64,000 nucleotides of DNA from Gloeobacter morelensis MG652769 (GTDB lineage Bacteria; Cyanobacteriota; Cyanobacteriia; Gloeobacterales; Gloeobacteraceae): positions 434,001 through 498,000 of the forward strand of contig NZ_CP063845.1 in assembly GCF_021018745.1 (NCBI RefSeq), read 5' to 3'. Positions 34,861-44,473 of this stretch are shown in pieces. The notes beneath the pieces were generated by a model. It saw only the letters and a list, made by a program, of their open reading frames with translations. It searched no databases and was not told the origin of the DNA. Each line of letters starts with the position of its first letter. Position 1 is the first letter of the stretch. The position numbers and the translations under genes were made by a program.

Positions 34861-35221
34861 GAACCTTCCCCGGCTGTGGAAGAAGCTGTGGAAAAACCGC
34901 GAACCCCAGTGGAAAAACCCCGGGTTTTTCCACTGAGTATTTGTACCCTGTGGAAAAACGAGGAGCTTTCCACAGGGTATTCCACAGGGGGCAAGGCCGG
35001 GGATCGCTCACTGGAGGCGGATTTGGGCTTCGATTTCCACTTTTCCCCAGGCCCTACTACTACTAGATCAGTAAATTAATAGAAGAGTAGAAGAAAAGGC
35101 ATCTGGGGAAAAAGGGTCTACCCGTAGTTGAGATCGGTCGGTTCGGACTGGTCGCAACACTAAACGTGGATCTATCGGCCGGTGCTATACTCGCTGCCAT
35201 AGCCGGGCGTGGTGCGCTGCA
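34861..35221. other. probable chromosomal replication origin (oriC)
   Basis: DnaA-box-like 9-mers (consensus TTTTCCACA): 34875-34883, 34887-34895, 34908-34916, 34926-34934, 34949-34957, 34966-34974 and 34978-34986, with weaker ones at 35033-35041 and 35041-35049. The last is followed by GGCC and four CTA trinucleotides (35054-35065), which on the other strand read as 3'-GAT DnaA-trios, then AT-rich sequence (35066-35098). A 10-bp inverted repeat (35041-35050 / 35103-35112) encloses this. dnaN begins at 35222; cyanobacterial origins are known beside dnaN. Confidence 0.85.
34907..34935. repeat. palindromic DnaA-box pair in oriC
   Basis: Perfect 14-bp inverted repeat around a single C: CAGTGGAAAAACCC and its complement. 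Each arm holds one DnaA-like box (AGTGGAAAA / TTTTCCACT), placing two boxes head to head. Confidence 0.85.
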
Positions 35222-36352
35222 ATGAAGATTGTTTGTTCACAAGCTGTGTTGAATCAGAACCTCTCGCTGGTGGGCCGGGCGGTGCCCTCGCGGCCGACGC
35301 ACCCGATTCTGGCCAATATTTTGCTGGAGGCGGACGCTCGCTCGGGTACGGTCACCCTGACCGGCTTTGACCTCGATCTGGGTATTGACACGCGCTTCGG
35401 AGCCGAGCAAGTCGAGGGGAGCGGGCGCACGACACTACCGGCGCGGGTGCTCAGCGACATCATCTCAAGGCTGCCCAACGAATCGCTGGCGATGGAGGTG
35501 AGCGAGGACAACGCCATCAGCCTCGTATGCGGCAGCAGTCACTATCAGGTACAGGGGGCGAGTGCCGAAGAATTTCCGAAGTTGCCCGAACTGCCCGACG
35601 GTGCCGCTCACGTTCTGCCGGTGAGCGAATTTCTGGAGGGCGTCCAACGCAGCTTGTTCGCTGCATCTACCGATGAGAGTAAGCAGATTCTCAACGGTGT
35701 CTCGGTGAAGGCCCTCAAGGAGGGTATGGAGTTCGTGGCCACCGACGCCCATCGCCTGTCGTTCTATCGCACGGACTTTACGCTGCCTGAGGCGGGCACG
35801 CAGGCGATCGCTGCGGTGCTGCCGGTGCGCTCGGTGCGCGAACTCGAAAAAATCCTGGGGGCGCAGGCGGGCGACAGCGTCGAGGTGCGCTTCGACGAGA
35901 AGCAAATGATCTTCCAGTTTCCCAACCAGACACTCACCACGAGGTTGTTGGGTGGCCGCTACCCGGACTACCAGCAGCTACTTCCCAAGCAGTTTCAGCA
36001 GACCGCCGACATGGAGCGCAAGCGGCTCATCGGCTGCCTGGAGCGGATCGCCGTGCTGGCAGACCAGAAAAACCACATCGTCAAGCTCGACTTTGCCCCG
36101 CGCGAGCACCTGATGACCGTCTCGGTGGACGCCCCCGACGTCGGCCGCGGTCGCGAGAGCGTGCCGGTACAGTACAGCGGTCAGGACTTTTCTGTGGCTT
36201 TCAACGTGCGCTATTTGCTCGAAGGGCTCAAAGCGATGGACGCGACCGATGTGTCGTTTTGCCTCAACGGAGCGAGCGATCCGGCGGTGCTCAAGCCTGT
36301 GGGCAACGGAAATTACCAGTATCTGATCATGCCGGTCAGTATCCGGGGATAG
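35222..36352 (+). CDS. dnaN: DNA polymerase III subunit beta (sliding clamp)
   Basis: 376 aa ring-forming processivity clamp. It starts MKIVCSQAVLNQNLSLVGRAVPSRPTHPILANILLEA and shows the three-fold repeated clamp architecture, with GVSVKALKEGMEFVATDAHRLSFYR in the middle domain and the C-terminal YLIMPVSIRG (family pattern Y-x-x-MPMR). Length is normal. It lies immediately right of the putative origin, the standard cyanobacterial arrangement in which dnaA is located elsewhere. Confidence 0.97.
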   Translation: MKIVCSQAVLNQNLSLVGRAVPSRPTHPILANILLEADARSGTVTLTGFDLDLGIDTRFGAEQVEGSGRTTLPARVLSDIISRLPNESLAMEVSEDNAISLVCGSSHYQVQGASAEEFPKLPELPDGAAHVLPVSEFLEGVQRSLFAASTDESKQILNGVSVKALKEGMEFVATDAHRLSFYRTDFTLPEAGTQAIAAVLPVRSVRELEKILGAQAGDSVEVRFDEKQMIFQFPNQTLTTRLLGGRYPDYQQLLPKQFQQTADMERKRLIGCLERIAVLADQKNHIVKLDFAPREHLMTVSVDAPDVGRGRESVPVQYSGQDFSVAFNVRYLLEGLKAMDATDVSFCLNGASDPAVLKPVGNGNYQYLIMPVSIRG

Positions 36353-36583
36353 CAACTCCATACCCCCGTCCAGGCTTTACCACCTTGTACAGGTACTACC
36401 GGTACTCCCGATGCGACTTTACGTCCAGGTCAGTAGGACGGTTATCCGGCGAACTGTGCTGAGAACAGCTCTCGGCAAGTGCAAAGGAATGTTTGTATAT
36501 GCTGAACTTGGGCGCGAAGATCTCGACTTTGATCCCGGTTCTCGTTCCGATAAAAATACTGAATACCGCTGCTTTTTTGACGG

Positions 36584-36769
36584 TCATCCTTTACGGGTGA
36601 CAGCCTGGTCAGGTTCGAATTCCGTGAAGTCAAAATCTTCTGCTGTTGCAGGTCTTTCCATCTTGATGCGACGGCGCACAATCAGCTCGCGATTCTGGGC
36701 GATGAACGCTGCCATCTCTTCAAGAGGTATCTCAACGGTTCTGCCGTCTATCAGCGTTACCTTGGGCAT
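36584..36769 (-). CDS. small hypothetical protein
   Basis: 61 aa: MPKVTLIDGRTVEIPLEEMAAFIAQNREL followed by a basic stretch and an acidic tail (EDFDFTEFEPDQ). It has reasonable protein character but no recognised family and only a weak ribosome-binding site. It is the only candidate gene in the 550-base region between dnaN and ychF; the remainder shows nothing I can support. Confidence 0.45.
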   Translation of the reverse strand: MPKVTLIDGRTVEIPLEEMAAFIAQNRELIVRRRIKMERPATAEDFDFTEFEPDQAVTRKG

Positions 36770-36903
36770 TGCAAGACCCTACAAATTGCTACAGCGAATT
36801 TCCCTGCTGCAGGACAAGTGAGTTTCATAGTAACTCTGCAAGTCTGTCAGAGCAACTCGATTTTTCCCAATGTTGGCAAGCAGATTTGCTTTTAGACCAC
36901 CCA

Positions 36904-37998
36904 TTACACATTGAACCGAAAGTGCATCACATCGCCGTCTTTGACGATGTACTCCTTGCCCTCGGAGCGCACCTGGCCCTTTTCGCGGGCGGCCACCTGG
37001 GATCCTGCTGTCACCAGATCGGGGTAGGCCACGGTCTCAGCCCGAATAAAGCCGCGCTCGAAGTCGGTGTGGATGGTGCCGGCGGCCTGGGGGGCGGTGG
37101 TGCCGCGGGTGATGGTCCAGGCGCGCACTTCCTTTTCGCCTGCGGTGAAAAACGTCTGCAGACCCAACAGGTCGTAGGTGGCGCGGATCATCTTCTGTAA
37201 CCCCGAATCGCTCACCCCCAGATCCGTGAGGTAGGCGCTGCGTTCTTCAGGCTCCAGTTCCGCCAGTTCCGCCTCCAGTTGGGCGGAAATCACCACCATC
37301 AGGGCGTTCTCCTCGGCGGCAACGGCGGCCACCTGCTCGGTGAAGCGGTTGCCGGTGGCGAGTTCTTCTTCGGAGACGTTCGCGGCGTAGATGACCGGTT
37401 TGAAGGTGAGCAACTCCAAAGGGACGACGGTCTCCTTTTCGGCGTCGGTGAGGGCGCAGGAACGGGCGGGCTTGCCCTCGTTGAGTACCGCGGTGATCTT
37501 TTCGAGCGCATTGCTCTCGACGGCGTACTGGTCTTTGCTGGTGCCTTTTTGCTTAGCAATTTTCTGCTGGCGCTTGTCGACTTGCCCAAGATCCGCGAGG
37601 GCCAGCTCCAGATTGATGGTCGAAATGTCGCGGACCGGATCGACCGAACCTTCGACGTGCACGATGTCGGTGCTCTCGAAGCAGCGCACGACGTGGACGA
37701 TCGCGTCCACCTGGCGGATGTGCGAAAGAAACTGGTTGCCCAGACCCTCGCCCTGGCTGGCACCGCGCACCAGACCGGCGATATCGACGTACTCGATGCG
37801 CGCCGGGATGATCGTGCTGGTGGAGACGATGCGGGCCAAGATCCCCAGCCGTTCGTCCGGCACGTTCACCACCCCGGTATTGGGCTCGATAGTGCAGAAC
37901 GGAAAGTTGGCGGCCTGGGCCTTGGCGTTTTCAACCAGGGCGTTAAAAAGGGTGGATTTGCCGACGTTGGGCAGACCGACGATGCCTGTCTTGAGCAT
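36904..37998 (-). CDS. ychF: redox-regulated ATPase YchF (Obg family)
   Basis: 364 aa from the ATG at 37998 ([21 protein letters not shown]). Universally conserved P-loop protein that prefers ATP over GTP. Walker [10 protein letters not shown] and [36 protein letters not shown] (G3 region) are present, NxxE replaces the NKxD specificity motif, and the TGS-type C-terminus reads [27 protein letters not shown]...[13 protein letters not shown]. The longer in-frame start at 38094 is rejected. Confidence 0.95.
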   Translation of the reverse strand: MLKTGIVGLPNVGKSTLFNALVENAKAQAANFPFCTIEPNTGVVNVPDERLGILARIVSTSTIIPARIEYVDIAGLVRGASQGEGLGNQFLSHIRQVDAIVHVVRCFESTDIVHVEGSVDPVRDISTINLELALADLGQVDKRQQKIAKQKGTSKDQYAVESNALEKITAVLNEGKPARSCALTDAEKETVVPLELLTFKPVIYAANVSEEELATGNRFTEQVAAVAAEENALMVVISAQLEAELAELEPEERSAYLTDLGVSDSGLQKMIRATYDLLGLQTFFTAGEKEVRAWTITRGTTAPQAAGTIHTDFERGFIRAETVAYPDLVTAGSQVAAREKGQVRSEGKEYIVKDGDVMHFRFNV

Positions 37999-38188
37999 GG
38001 GTGGCGCGACACTCGAATGTAAAACGATCTTAATGCGTCCTGTCCCCGGTCGGGGAGGAGGGGGCTGCGGGGCCGCATCCTGCAACGCAGCCAAAAAATC
38101 ATGGTAAAGTTCTCAACGAGATGTTACGGGCGGTAAAGGACGGGGTAAAGCCACTGTGCGCTTTTCCCGACCGATACAGAAGTGTTTT

Positions 38189-39058
38189 ATGTATCTGATT
38201 ACCGGCGCGGGCGGACAACTGGGCAGGGAGCTGTGCGCGCTGCTTGCAGCGCAGGAAGAGCCTTTCGTCGCCTATGGGCGGGCGCAGCTCGATATCGCCG
38301 ATTCCGGAGCCGTCCGGCAGGCCCTTGAGCAGAGCGGTGCAGCGGTGCTTTTCAATTGCGCCGCTTATACCCGCGTCGACAAAGCCGAATCGGAAGCGGA
38401 AGAAGCGCACCGGGTCAACGCCACCGGAGCAAAGGTGCTTGCGGAAGCTTGCAGCGCGGCGGGCAGCCGGTTGGTGCACATTTCTACCGACTATGTCTTT
38501 GACGGCAGTGCGTGTCGGCCTTACCCGGAAGACGCTCCAACCCAACCGCTCGGGGTCTACGGCCAGAGTAAGCTGAATGGCGAAGTGGCGGTGCTCGAAG
38601 GGGGCAGGGAGCATCTGGTGGTGCGCACCGCCTGGGTCTACGGCAGTGGCGGACCGAATTTTGTGCGGACGATCTTGCGCCTGGCGGGCGAGCGCGAACA
38701 GTTGCGCGTGGTGGCCGATCAGGTGGGCTCTCCTACCTGGACCTTCGACCTGGCCGCGGCGCTCGTGGGGTTGGTAAAGGCCCGGGCCGAGGGCGGCATC
38801 TACCACGTCACCAACAGCGGGGTGACCAGCTGGTACGACTTCGCGGTCGCAATTGCCGAGGAGGCGCAGGCCCTCGGTCGCGCCCTCCAACTGCAAAGCG
38901 TGGTACCGATCACCACCGCCGAGTACCCGACACCCGCCGCGCGGCCCGCCTATTCGGTGCTCTCCAACGCCCGGGCCATCCGGGTGCTGGGCAGTCCCCT
39001 GCCGCAGTGGCGCCAATCGCTGCGGCGCATGCTCCAACAGCTCGACAAGGAGGGTTGA
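38189..39058 (+). CDS. rmlD: dTDP-4-dehydrorhamnose reductase
   Basis: Final step of dTDP-L-rhamnose synthesis. The ATG at 38189 (MYLITGAGGQLGRELCALL) gives 289 aa. Short-chain dehydrogenase fold with GAGGQLG, the catalytic VHISTDYVFDG and YGQSKLNGE (Y-x3-K). First gene of an rml/EPS cluster; rmlB starts 4 bases after its stop. Confidence 0.93.
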   Translation: MYLITGAGGQLGRELCALLAAQEEPFVAYGRAQLDIADSGAVRQALEQSGAAVLFNCAAYTRVDKAESEAEEAHRVNATGAKVLAEACSAAGSRLVHISTDYVFDGSACRPYPEDAPTQPLGVYGQSKLNGEVAVLEGGREHLVVRTAWVYGSGGPNFVRTILRLAGEREQLRVVADQVGSPTWTFDLAAALVGLVKARAEGGIYHVTNSGVTSWYDFAVAIAEEAQALGRALQLQSVVPITTAEYPTPAARPAYSVLSNARAIRVLGSPLPQWRQSLRRMLQQLDKEG

Positions 39059-39061
39059 ATC

Positions 39062-40102
39062 TTGAAACATCTGTTGGTGACCGGCGGCGCGGGCTTTATC
39101 GGCAGCAACTTCGTGCACTACTGGTTTACCCACCACCCGGAAGACCGGGTGGTCGTGTTCGACAAGCTCACCTACGCCGGCAACCGCGCCAACCTCGAAA
39201 CCCTCGAAGGCGACCCGCGCCTGCGCTTTGTGGCGGGCGACATCTGCGACGCGCCGCGCGTCCAGTCGCTGCTTGAGGAGGAGCGCATCGATACGGTGGT
39301 GCACTTTGCCGCCGAATCCCACGTCGACCGCTCGATCGTGGGTCCGGAGCCTTTTATCGAGACCAACATTCGCGGTACGTTCGTGCTGCTGGAGGCTTCC
39401 CGCCGCTACTGGGAGGACGAAGCTTCCGATTGCCGCTTCTTGCACGTCTCGACCGACGAGGTCTACGGCACCCTGGCCCCGGAGGATCCGCCCTTCACCG
39501 AGACGACGCCCTATCGGCCCAACAGCCCCTACGCCGCGAGCAAAGCCGGTTCTGACCACCTGGTGCGCGCCTACTACCACACCTACGGGCTGCCGGTGCT
39601 CACCACCAACTGCTCCAACAACTACGGCCCCTACCAGTTTCCGGAGAAGTTGATTCCGCTCATCATCACCCGCGCCCTGGAGGGCCAGAGCCTGCCGGTC
39701 TACGGCGACGGGCAGCAGGTGCGCGACTGGCTTTACGTCGAAGATCACTGCCGGGGGATCGAGGCAGTATTAGAGCGGGGACAGCTGGGCGAGACGTACA
39801 ATATCGGCACCCGCAACGAGCAGCGCAACCTCGAAACGGTCGGGCTCGTCTGCGACATCCTGGGGTCGATTTATCCCGAGCGCGCCGAGCAGTTCCGCTC
39901 TCTTATCACCTTCGTCACCGACCGCCCCGGCCACGACCGCCGCTATGCCATCGACCCCGCGCGCATCGAGCGCGAACTGGACTGGCGGCCGGTCGAAAAC
40001 TTCGAGACGGGCCTGCGCAAAACCGTCGAGTGGTATATCGAGAATCGGGCCTGGTGGCAGGCCCTGCGCGCCCGCCAGACGCTGACGTTCCCTTCCGGGT
40101 GA
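39062..40102 (+). CDS. rmlB: dTDP-glucose 4,6-dehydratase
   Basis: 346 aa extended SDR enzyme, second step of dTDP-rhamnose synthesis. It starts with TTG (MKHLLVTGGAGFIGSNFVHYW). Motifs are GGAGFIGS, HFAAESHVDRSI, VSTDEVYG, YAASKAGSDHLVRAY (Y-x3-K) and TNCSNNYGPYQFPEKLIPL. The rare start codon, so close to the rmlD stop, suggests translational coupling. Confidence 0.95.
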   Translation: MKHLLVTGGAGFIGSNFVHYWFTHHPEDRVVVFDKLTYAGNRANLETLEGDPRLRFVAGDICDAPRVQSLLEEERIDTVVHFAAESHVDRSIVGPEPFIETNIRGTFVLLEASRRYWEDEASDCRFLHVSTDEVYGTLAPEDPPFTETTPYRPNSPYAASKAGSDHLVRAYYHTYGLPVLTTNCSNNYGPYQFPEKLIPLIITRALEGQSLPVYGDGQQVRDWLYVEDHCRGIEAVLERGQLGETYNIGTRNEQRNLETVGLVCDILGSIYPERAEQFRSLITFVTDRPGHDRRYAIDPARIERELDWRPVENFETGLRKTVEWYIENRAWWQALRARQTLTFPSG

Positions 40103-40110
40103 ACCGTGCC

Positions 40111-40767
40111 ATGTCCACGAGCAGCCCCCTAACCGGTGCCTTTCCCGCCGATGTGCGCTCGGGGTGGTCCTTCCGCCTCAAGCGTCTCATCGACCTGCTG
40201 CTGGCCGCGGGCATCCTGACGGCGCTTGCACCCTTGCTCATTGCGATTGCCCTGCTGGTGCGCATCGGTTCGCCGGGACCGGCACTGTTTGTCCAGTGGC
40301 GCGTCGGCGTGGGGGGACGCCTGTTTCGCATCTACAAGTTTCGCAGCATGTACCTCGATGCCGAGCAGCGCAAGGCGAGCCTGATGGCCCTCAACGAAGC
40401 CCCAGGGCCGCTGTTCAAGCTGCGCAACGATCCGCGGGTGACGCCTATCGGGGCGTTTTTGCGCCGCACGAGCCTCGACGAGCTGCCCCAGCTCTGGAAC
40501 GTGCTGGTGGGCGAGATGAGCCTGGTCGGTCCGCGACCTCCCTTGCCCTCGGAGGTGGAGCGCTATGAGCTCTGGCAGCGCGAGCGGCTGGCGGTCCTGC
40601 CGGGGATCACGGGGCTGACGCAGGTCTCCGGCCGTTCGGATCTAAGATCTTTTGACGATATCGTCCGCATGGACATCCGGTACATTCGCACCTGGTCGCT
40701 GGCGCTCGATTTCGCCATATTGATCAAGACCGTAGGCGCGGTGGTGAGAGCCCGGGGAGCCTACTGA
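40111..40767 (+). CDS. undecaprenyl-phosphate sugar phosphotransferase (WbaP-like)
   Basis: 218 aa monotopic phosphoglycosyl transferase that starts polysaccharide repeat-unit assembly by placing a sugar-1-P on undecaprenyl phosphate. The ATG at 40111 is used. It has one N-terminal re-entrant/hydrophobic helix ([25 protein letters not shown]), then [13 protein letters not shown], the catalytic-type [31 protein letters not shown] and [10 protein letters not shown]. It lacks the N-terminal membrane domain of full-length WbaP. The stop overlaps the start of rmlA (TGATG). Confidence 0.92.
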   Translation: MSTSSPLTGAFPADVRSGWSFRLKRLIDLLLAAGILTALAPLLIAIALLVRIGSPGPALFVQWRVGVGGRLFRIYKFRSMYLDAEQRKASLMALNEAPGPLFKLRNDPRVTPIGAFLRRTSLDELPQLWNVLVGEMSLVGPRPPLPSEVERYELWQRERLAVLPGITGLTQVSGRSDLRSFDDIVRMDIRYIRTWSLALDFAILIKTVGAVVRARGAY

Positions 40768-41834
40768 TGCGCGGACTGATCCTCTCGGGGGGCAAGGGCA
40801 CCCGCCTGCGGCCCCTCACCTACACCGGCGCCAAGCAACTGGTGCCCGTCGCCAACAAACCGATCCTCTGGTACGGCATCGAGGCGATGGTCGCCTCGGG
40901 CATTCGCGAAATTGGCATCGTCATCTCGCCGGAAACGGGCGAACAGGTGCGCGCCCTCACCGGCGACGGCAGCCGGTTCGCAGCCCAAATCGCGTACATC
41001 CTGCAGTCGGAGCCGGGGGGGCTCGCCCACGCCGTGCGCACCGCCCGGCCCTTTCTGGGCGAGAGTTCCTTTGCGATGTATCTCGGGGACAACTTGATCC
41101 AGGCAGGTCTCGCAGCTCCTATCGAGCGCTTCGAGGCCAACCAACCTGAGGCGCTCATCCTGCTCAAGCGCGTCGCCAACCCGACTGCTTTTGGGGTGGC
41201 CGAACTCGACGGGCAAGGGCGGGTGATGCGGCTCATCGAAAAGCCCAAAGTACCGCCTTCGGATCTGGCATTGGTGGGGGTCTACTTGTTTTCGCCCCAG
41301 ATCCACGCGGCCATCGATGCGATCCGCCCCTCGGCGCGCGGCGAGCTGGAAATTACCGATGCCATCCAGCAGCTGATCGAGGTGGGGAAGCGGGTGGAGT
41401 CGGTGGAATTGACCGGCTGGTGGCTCGACACCGGCAAAAAAGACGATCTGCTGGAAGCAAACCGCGTCATCCTCGACGAGCAGGTGCACTGCCCAATGGA
41501 AGGGTCGCTCGATGAGGCAACCAAAGTGAGCGGGCGCGTCTGCATCGCCAAGGGAGCAAGGCTGGTGCGCTCGATGGTGCGCGGCCCGGTCACCATCGGT
41601 CCTGAGTGCCTGATCGAAGACAGCTACATCGGCCCCTACACGAGCATCGCGGGTGGTGTCCAGCTCAAGAACGTCGACATCGAGCACAGCGTCGTGATGG
41701 AAAAAACCCGCATCAGCGGCGCCGGGCGCATCGTGGACAGCCTCATCGGCCAGCGCACGGTAATCTCCCGCCACAACGGCAAACCGGAGGCTCACCGCTT
41801 TTTGCTTGGGGACGATTCGCTCATCGAGTTATAA
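40767..41834 (+). CDS. rmlA: glucose-1-phosphate thymidylyltransferase, long form
   Basis: 355 aa nucleotidyltransferase that makes dTDP-glucose. N-terminal GT-A-like domain: [33 protein letters not shown] with the [11 protein letters not shown] signature. The C-terminal ~110 residues form left-handed beta-helix hexapeptide-like repeats ([43 protein letters not shown]). Length fits the long subfamily seen in actinobacteria and cyanobacteria rather than the ~290 aa RmlA. Overlaps the preceding gene by one base. Confidence 0.88.
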   Translation: MRGLILSGGKGTRLRPLTYTGAKQLVPVANKPILWYGIEAMVASGIREIGIVISPETGEQVRALTGDGSRFAAQIAYILQSEPGGLAHAVRTARPFLGESSFAMYLGDNLIQAGLAAPIERFEANQPEALILLKRVANPTAFGVAELDGQGRVMRLIEKPKVPPSDLALVGVYLFSPQIHAAIDAIRPSARGELEITDAIQQLIEVGKRVESVELTGWWLDTGKKDDLLEANRVILDEQVHCPMEGSLDEATKVSGRVCIAKGARLVRSMVRGPVTIGPECLIEDSYIGPYTSIAGGVQLKNVDIEHSVVMEKTRISGAGRIVDSLIGQRTVISRHNGKPEAHRFLLGDDSLIEL

Positions 41835-41843
41835 CTGCCTGTA

Positions 41844-42080
41844 ATGAAAACGGTTATTTCTATTTCGAGTCCACTTTTTCGCAAAGCTGACCGGTTGGCG
41901 AAGCGCCTGGGTATCTCGCGTAGCGAGCTGTACGCTCGCGCTATTGAAGCTTTTGCGGAAACCCATAAGCATCAAGGGGTTACCGAAGCTCTCGATACTC
42001 TGTACAGTGGGCAGCCTAGCGCCCTGGAGCCAGGTTTGGCCTGTCTCCAATTTGCCTCTCTAAAACGGGAAGATTGGTAG
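41844..42080 (+). CDS. ribbon-helix-helix antitoxin-like protein, orphan
   Basis: 78 aa. The N-terminus KTVISISSPLFRKADRLAKRLGISRSELYARAIEAFAE is a typical RHH (CopG/MazE-like) DNA-binding unit, and the C-terminus FASLKREDW resembles the toxin-binding tail of cyanobacterial MazE partners. No toxin gene follows: the next 100 bases hold no MazF/PIN frame. It interrupts the polysaccharide cluster. Possibly a relic antitoxin or a stand-alone regulator. Confidence 0.65.
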   Translation: MKTVISISSPLFRKADRLAKRLGISRSELYARAIEAFAETHKHQGVTEALDTLYSGQPSALEPGLACLQFASLKREDW

Positions 42081-42186
42081 CCTTTGCCTTGCGCTTACTC
42101 GATGGGATTATTTCCTTAGGGAAAGTATTTCTCGCGACGAGAGCAGCCCATTGCAGTACACTGGTGCCCGTTGCGGGGTGTTGCAA

Positions 42187-43242
42187 ATGGTGAAAGCCTC
42201 GTTCCAGTTGGTAAGCGTACTGGCGGCGCTGGTTATGGTCGCTCCGGTCTTTGCCCAGCAGGCGGCGCCGCCGGTGTTTGATCTGGGCGCGTCGCAGGAC
42301 GGCTACTTGCTTGGGCCGGGGGATCGGCTCAATATCAAAGTCTTCGGTTCCGAAGAATTCAGCGGCGTGCAACTGGTGCTCCCGGACGGCACGGTGAATA
42401 TGCCCCTGGTGGGGGCGGTGCCCGCCATCAACCAGACGGTGCCGGAATTGAGCGCGCTTCTGGAGAGAAGACTGGCGGCCTACGTCAAAAAGCCTCGCGT
42501 CGCAGTGCGGGTCGAAGCGTTTCGGCCTCTGCGCATCGCGGTCTCGGGCGAGGTGCTCCAGCCGGGGCCGCGCCAGATCCAGTCGTTGCTCACCACCGGC
42601 AGCACTCCCAACCAGACGGCCAGCACCCTGCCCACGCTCACCTCGGCTTTGGCGGCGGCGGGCGGGGTGAGTAACCAGGCGGACGTGAGCCAGATCCGCG
42701 TCTCGCGCCGCACCTCCGAAGGCCAGGTAGTCGAAAAGCGCGTCGATCTGTGGCAAACGCTGGAGCAGGGGCGCACAGAAGAAGACATCCTCCTCAAAGA
42801 CGGTGACGCCATCTTCGTACCTAAAGTGAGCCCGGGCAGCACCATCGACAGCCGTCTGCTGGCGCGCACCACCCTCGCCCCCGGCAAGATCCGCGTGCGA
42901 ATTTTCGGCGAAGTCAACAAAGCCGGCACCCAGGAACTCGATGCCCGGGCCACCGTTGTCGATGCGGTCGCCTCCGCCGGGGGGCTCACCAACTTTGCCG
43001 CCCCCGATGCCGTCGAAGTGGCATCGCTGGAGCCCGACGGGCGGGTCACCAACCGCACGATCAACGTCAACGCCGCCATCGCGGGCGACGCCGCCCAGAA
43101 TGTCCAGCTGCGCGACCAGGACGCTGTGATCGTCCGCAGAAGCGTCGGCGGCGAAATGCTCAATGCCCTGAATGTCTTTGCCGCTCCGATCAGCACGGTG
43201 GCCAACTTGTTTTTTATCTTCCGCAACTTCTACCGCTACTGA
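42187..43242 (+). CDS. Wza-like polysaccharide export protein
   Basis: 351 aa periplasmic/outer-membrane export protein. A signal peptide (SFQLVSVLAALVMVAPVFAQQ) is followed by the poly-export domain (GYLLGPGDRLNIKVFGSEEFSGVQLVLPDGTVNMPLVG...VPELSALLERRLAAYVKKPRVAVRV) and two SLBB-like domains (AVSGEVLQPGPRQI; RIFGEVNKAGTQEL). No lipobox Cys is seen after the signal. It pairs functionally with the CpsB-like phosphatase downstream, but no Wzc kinase is in the window. Confidence 0.88.
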   Translation: MVKASFQLVSVLAALVMVAPVFAQQAAPPVFDLGASQDGYLLGPGDRLNIKVFGSEEFSGVQLVLPDGTVNMPLVGAVPAINQTVPELSALLERRLAAYVKKPRVAVRVEAFRPLRIAVSGEVLQPGPRQIQSLLTTGSTPNQTASTLPTLTSALAAAGGVSNQADVSQIRVSRRTSEGQVVEKRVDLWQTLEQGRTEEDILLKDGDAIFVPKVSPGSTIDSRLLARTTLAPGKIRVRIFGEVNKAGTQELDARATVVDAVASAGGLTNFAAPDAVEVASLEPDGRVTNRTINVNAAIAGDAAQNVQLRDQDAVIVRRSVGGEMLNALNVFAAPISTVANLFFIFRNFYRY

Positions 43243-43243
43243 C

Positions 43244-44473
43244 ATGCGCGCGTTCTGGGGATGGCTGGTACTGTATCTGGCGAGCGGGCTGCTCGCCGCC
43301 GCAGTCGCCCGGGCGGCACCCGGACCGGCGGTGCCGCCCCCCAAGGCCCTCGAAGAGCAGGTGCGCGCTGCCCTCAAGTCCCAACCCAGGGAGCCGCGGC
43401 TCTGGAACAATCTGGGGGTGAGCCTCAGGCGCCAGGGCCGCAATGCCGAAGCGATCAGCGCCTACCGCCAGGCGGTGCGCCTCGACAGCAAGTACGCCGA
43501 CGCCTACAGCAATCTGGCGGTCGCCCTCACGGCTATCGGTCGCCACGACGAGGCGCTGGGAGCTATCCGCACGGCCCTCAAGCTTGAGCGCGACAACCCG
43601 GTCTACCGCCTCAACCTGGCTACGGTCTACGAAGGGTTGGGCCGCCACGGCGAGGCGGCTATCGAGTACCGGGCCTATCTGCAGCGGGCCGGGGAGTCGG
43701 CTGCGGTCTACGAGCGGCTCGCCAAAATCCAGCAGAAGCTCGGGCGCAACACCCAGGCGCGCACCAGCTGGCAAAAAGCTGTGGACCTGGAGCCTGAGAA
43801 CGGTGCCTACCGCCTCGCCTACGGCCAGGCTCTCACAGCCGCCGGCCAGGATTTTGCTGCTATCGCCCAACTGGAGGCGGCGGTACGCCTGAAGGCGATG
43901 GACGCGCGCTCCTGGTTGCTCTTGGCAACGCTCTATAACGGCCAGCAGCAGACCGACGCTGCTGCTGCTGCGCTGCGCGAGGCGGCGGCCCTCGACCCAT
44001 CTTCCGCCCGCGTCCAGAACGATCTGGGGGTGACCCTCAGCAAGCTCAAACTCACCGACCAGGCCGCCGAGGCCCTGAACCGCGCCGTCACCCTCGCCCC
44101 CAGCTACGCCGAAGCCTGGAGCAACCTCGGGGTGGTCCTGAGAGGGCAGGGTAAGATGAATGAGGCCGAGCAAGCCTACCAGCGCGCCCTGGGCATCGAA
44201 AGCAGGCTGCCGCAGATTTATAACAATCTCGGTGTGCTCTACCTGGAGAGCGAGCGCGTCCAGGAGGCTGTACCCCAGTTCCAACAGGCCCTTGTCCTTG
44301 AACCTGGCTACTGGGAAGCGCGTCGGAATCTGGCGATGGCCCTGGGTCGACTCGGCAAGTGGGGAGCTGCAGCCGACCAGCTCAAATTGGCGCTCGAAGC
44401 GGCGCAGGTTCCATCCGCGCTCATCACCCAGGTGCAGGCGGATTTGCAGAAACTACAGGAGGCATCGCGTTGA
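43244..44473 (+). CDS. TPR-repeat protein
   Basis: 409 aa from the ATG at 43244, one base after the export-protein stop. N-terminal membrane or signal segment (FWGWLVLYLASGLLAAAVARAA), then at least nine tetratricopeptide repeats, for example PRLWNNLGVSLRRQGRNAEAISAYRQAVRLDSKY and AEAWSNLGVVLRGQGKMNEAEQAYQRALGIES. Probably a periplasmic or membrane-tethered scaffold for polysaccharide assembly or export, inferred from its place between wza-like and cpsB-like genes. The stop overlaps the next gene's TTG start. Confidence 0.85.
   Translation: MRAFWGWLVLYLASGLLAAAVARAAPGPAVPPPKALEEQVRAALKSQPREPRLWNNLGVSLRRQGRNAEAISAYRQAVRLDSKYADAYSNLAVALTAIGRHDEALGAIRTALKLERDNPVYRLNLATVYEGLGRHGEAAIEYRAYLQRAGESAAVYERLAKIQQKLGRNTQARTSWQKAVDLEPENGAYRLAYGQALTAAGQDFAAIAQLEAAVRLKAMDARSWLLLATLYNGQQQTDAAAAALREAAALDPSSARVQNDLGVTLSKLKLTDQAAEALNRAVTLAPSYAEAWSNLGVVLRGQGKMNEAEQAYQRALGIESRLPQIYNNLGVLYLESERVQEAVPQFQQALVLEPGYWEARRNLAMALGRLGKWGAAADQLKLALEAAQVPSALITQVQADLQKLQEASR

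Noticed and set aside
33828-34994. Longer start (34994) for the FG-GAP protein
   Set aside because: The extension runs through the DnaA boxes; a signal peptide begins at 34769.
38099-39748. 549-codon open frame antisense to rmlD and rmlB
   Set aside because: Same reason: both sense genes are certain and the antisense protein resembles nothing.
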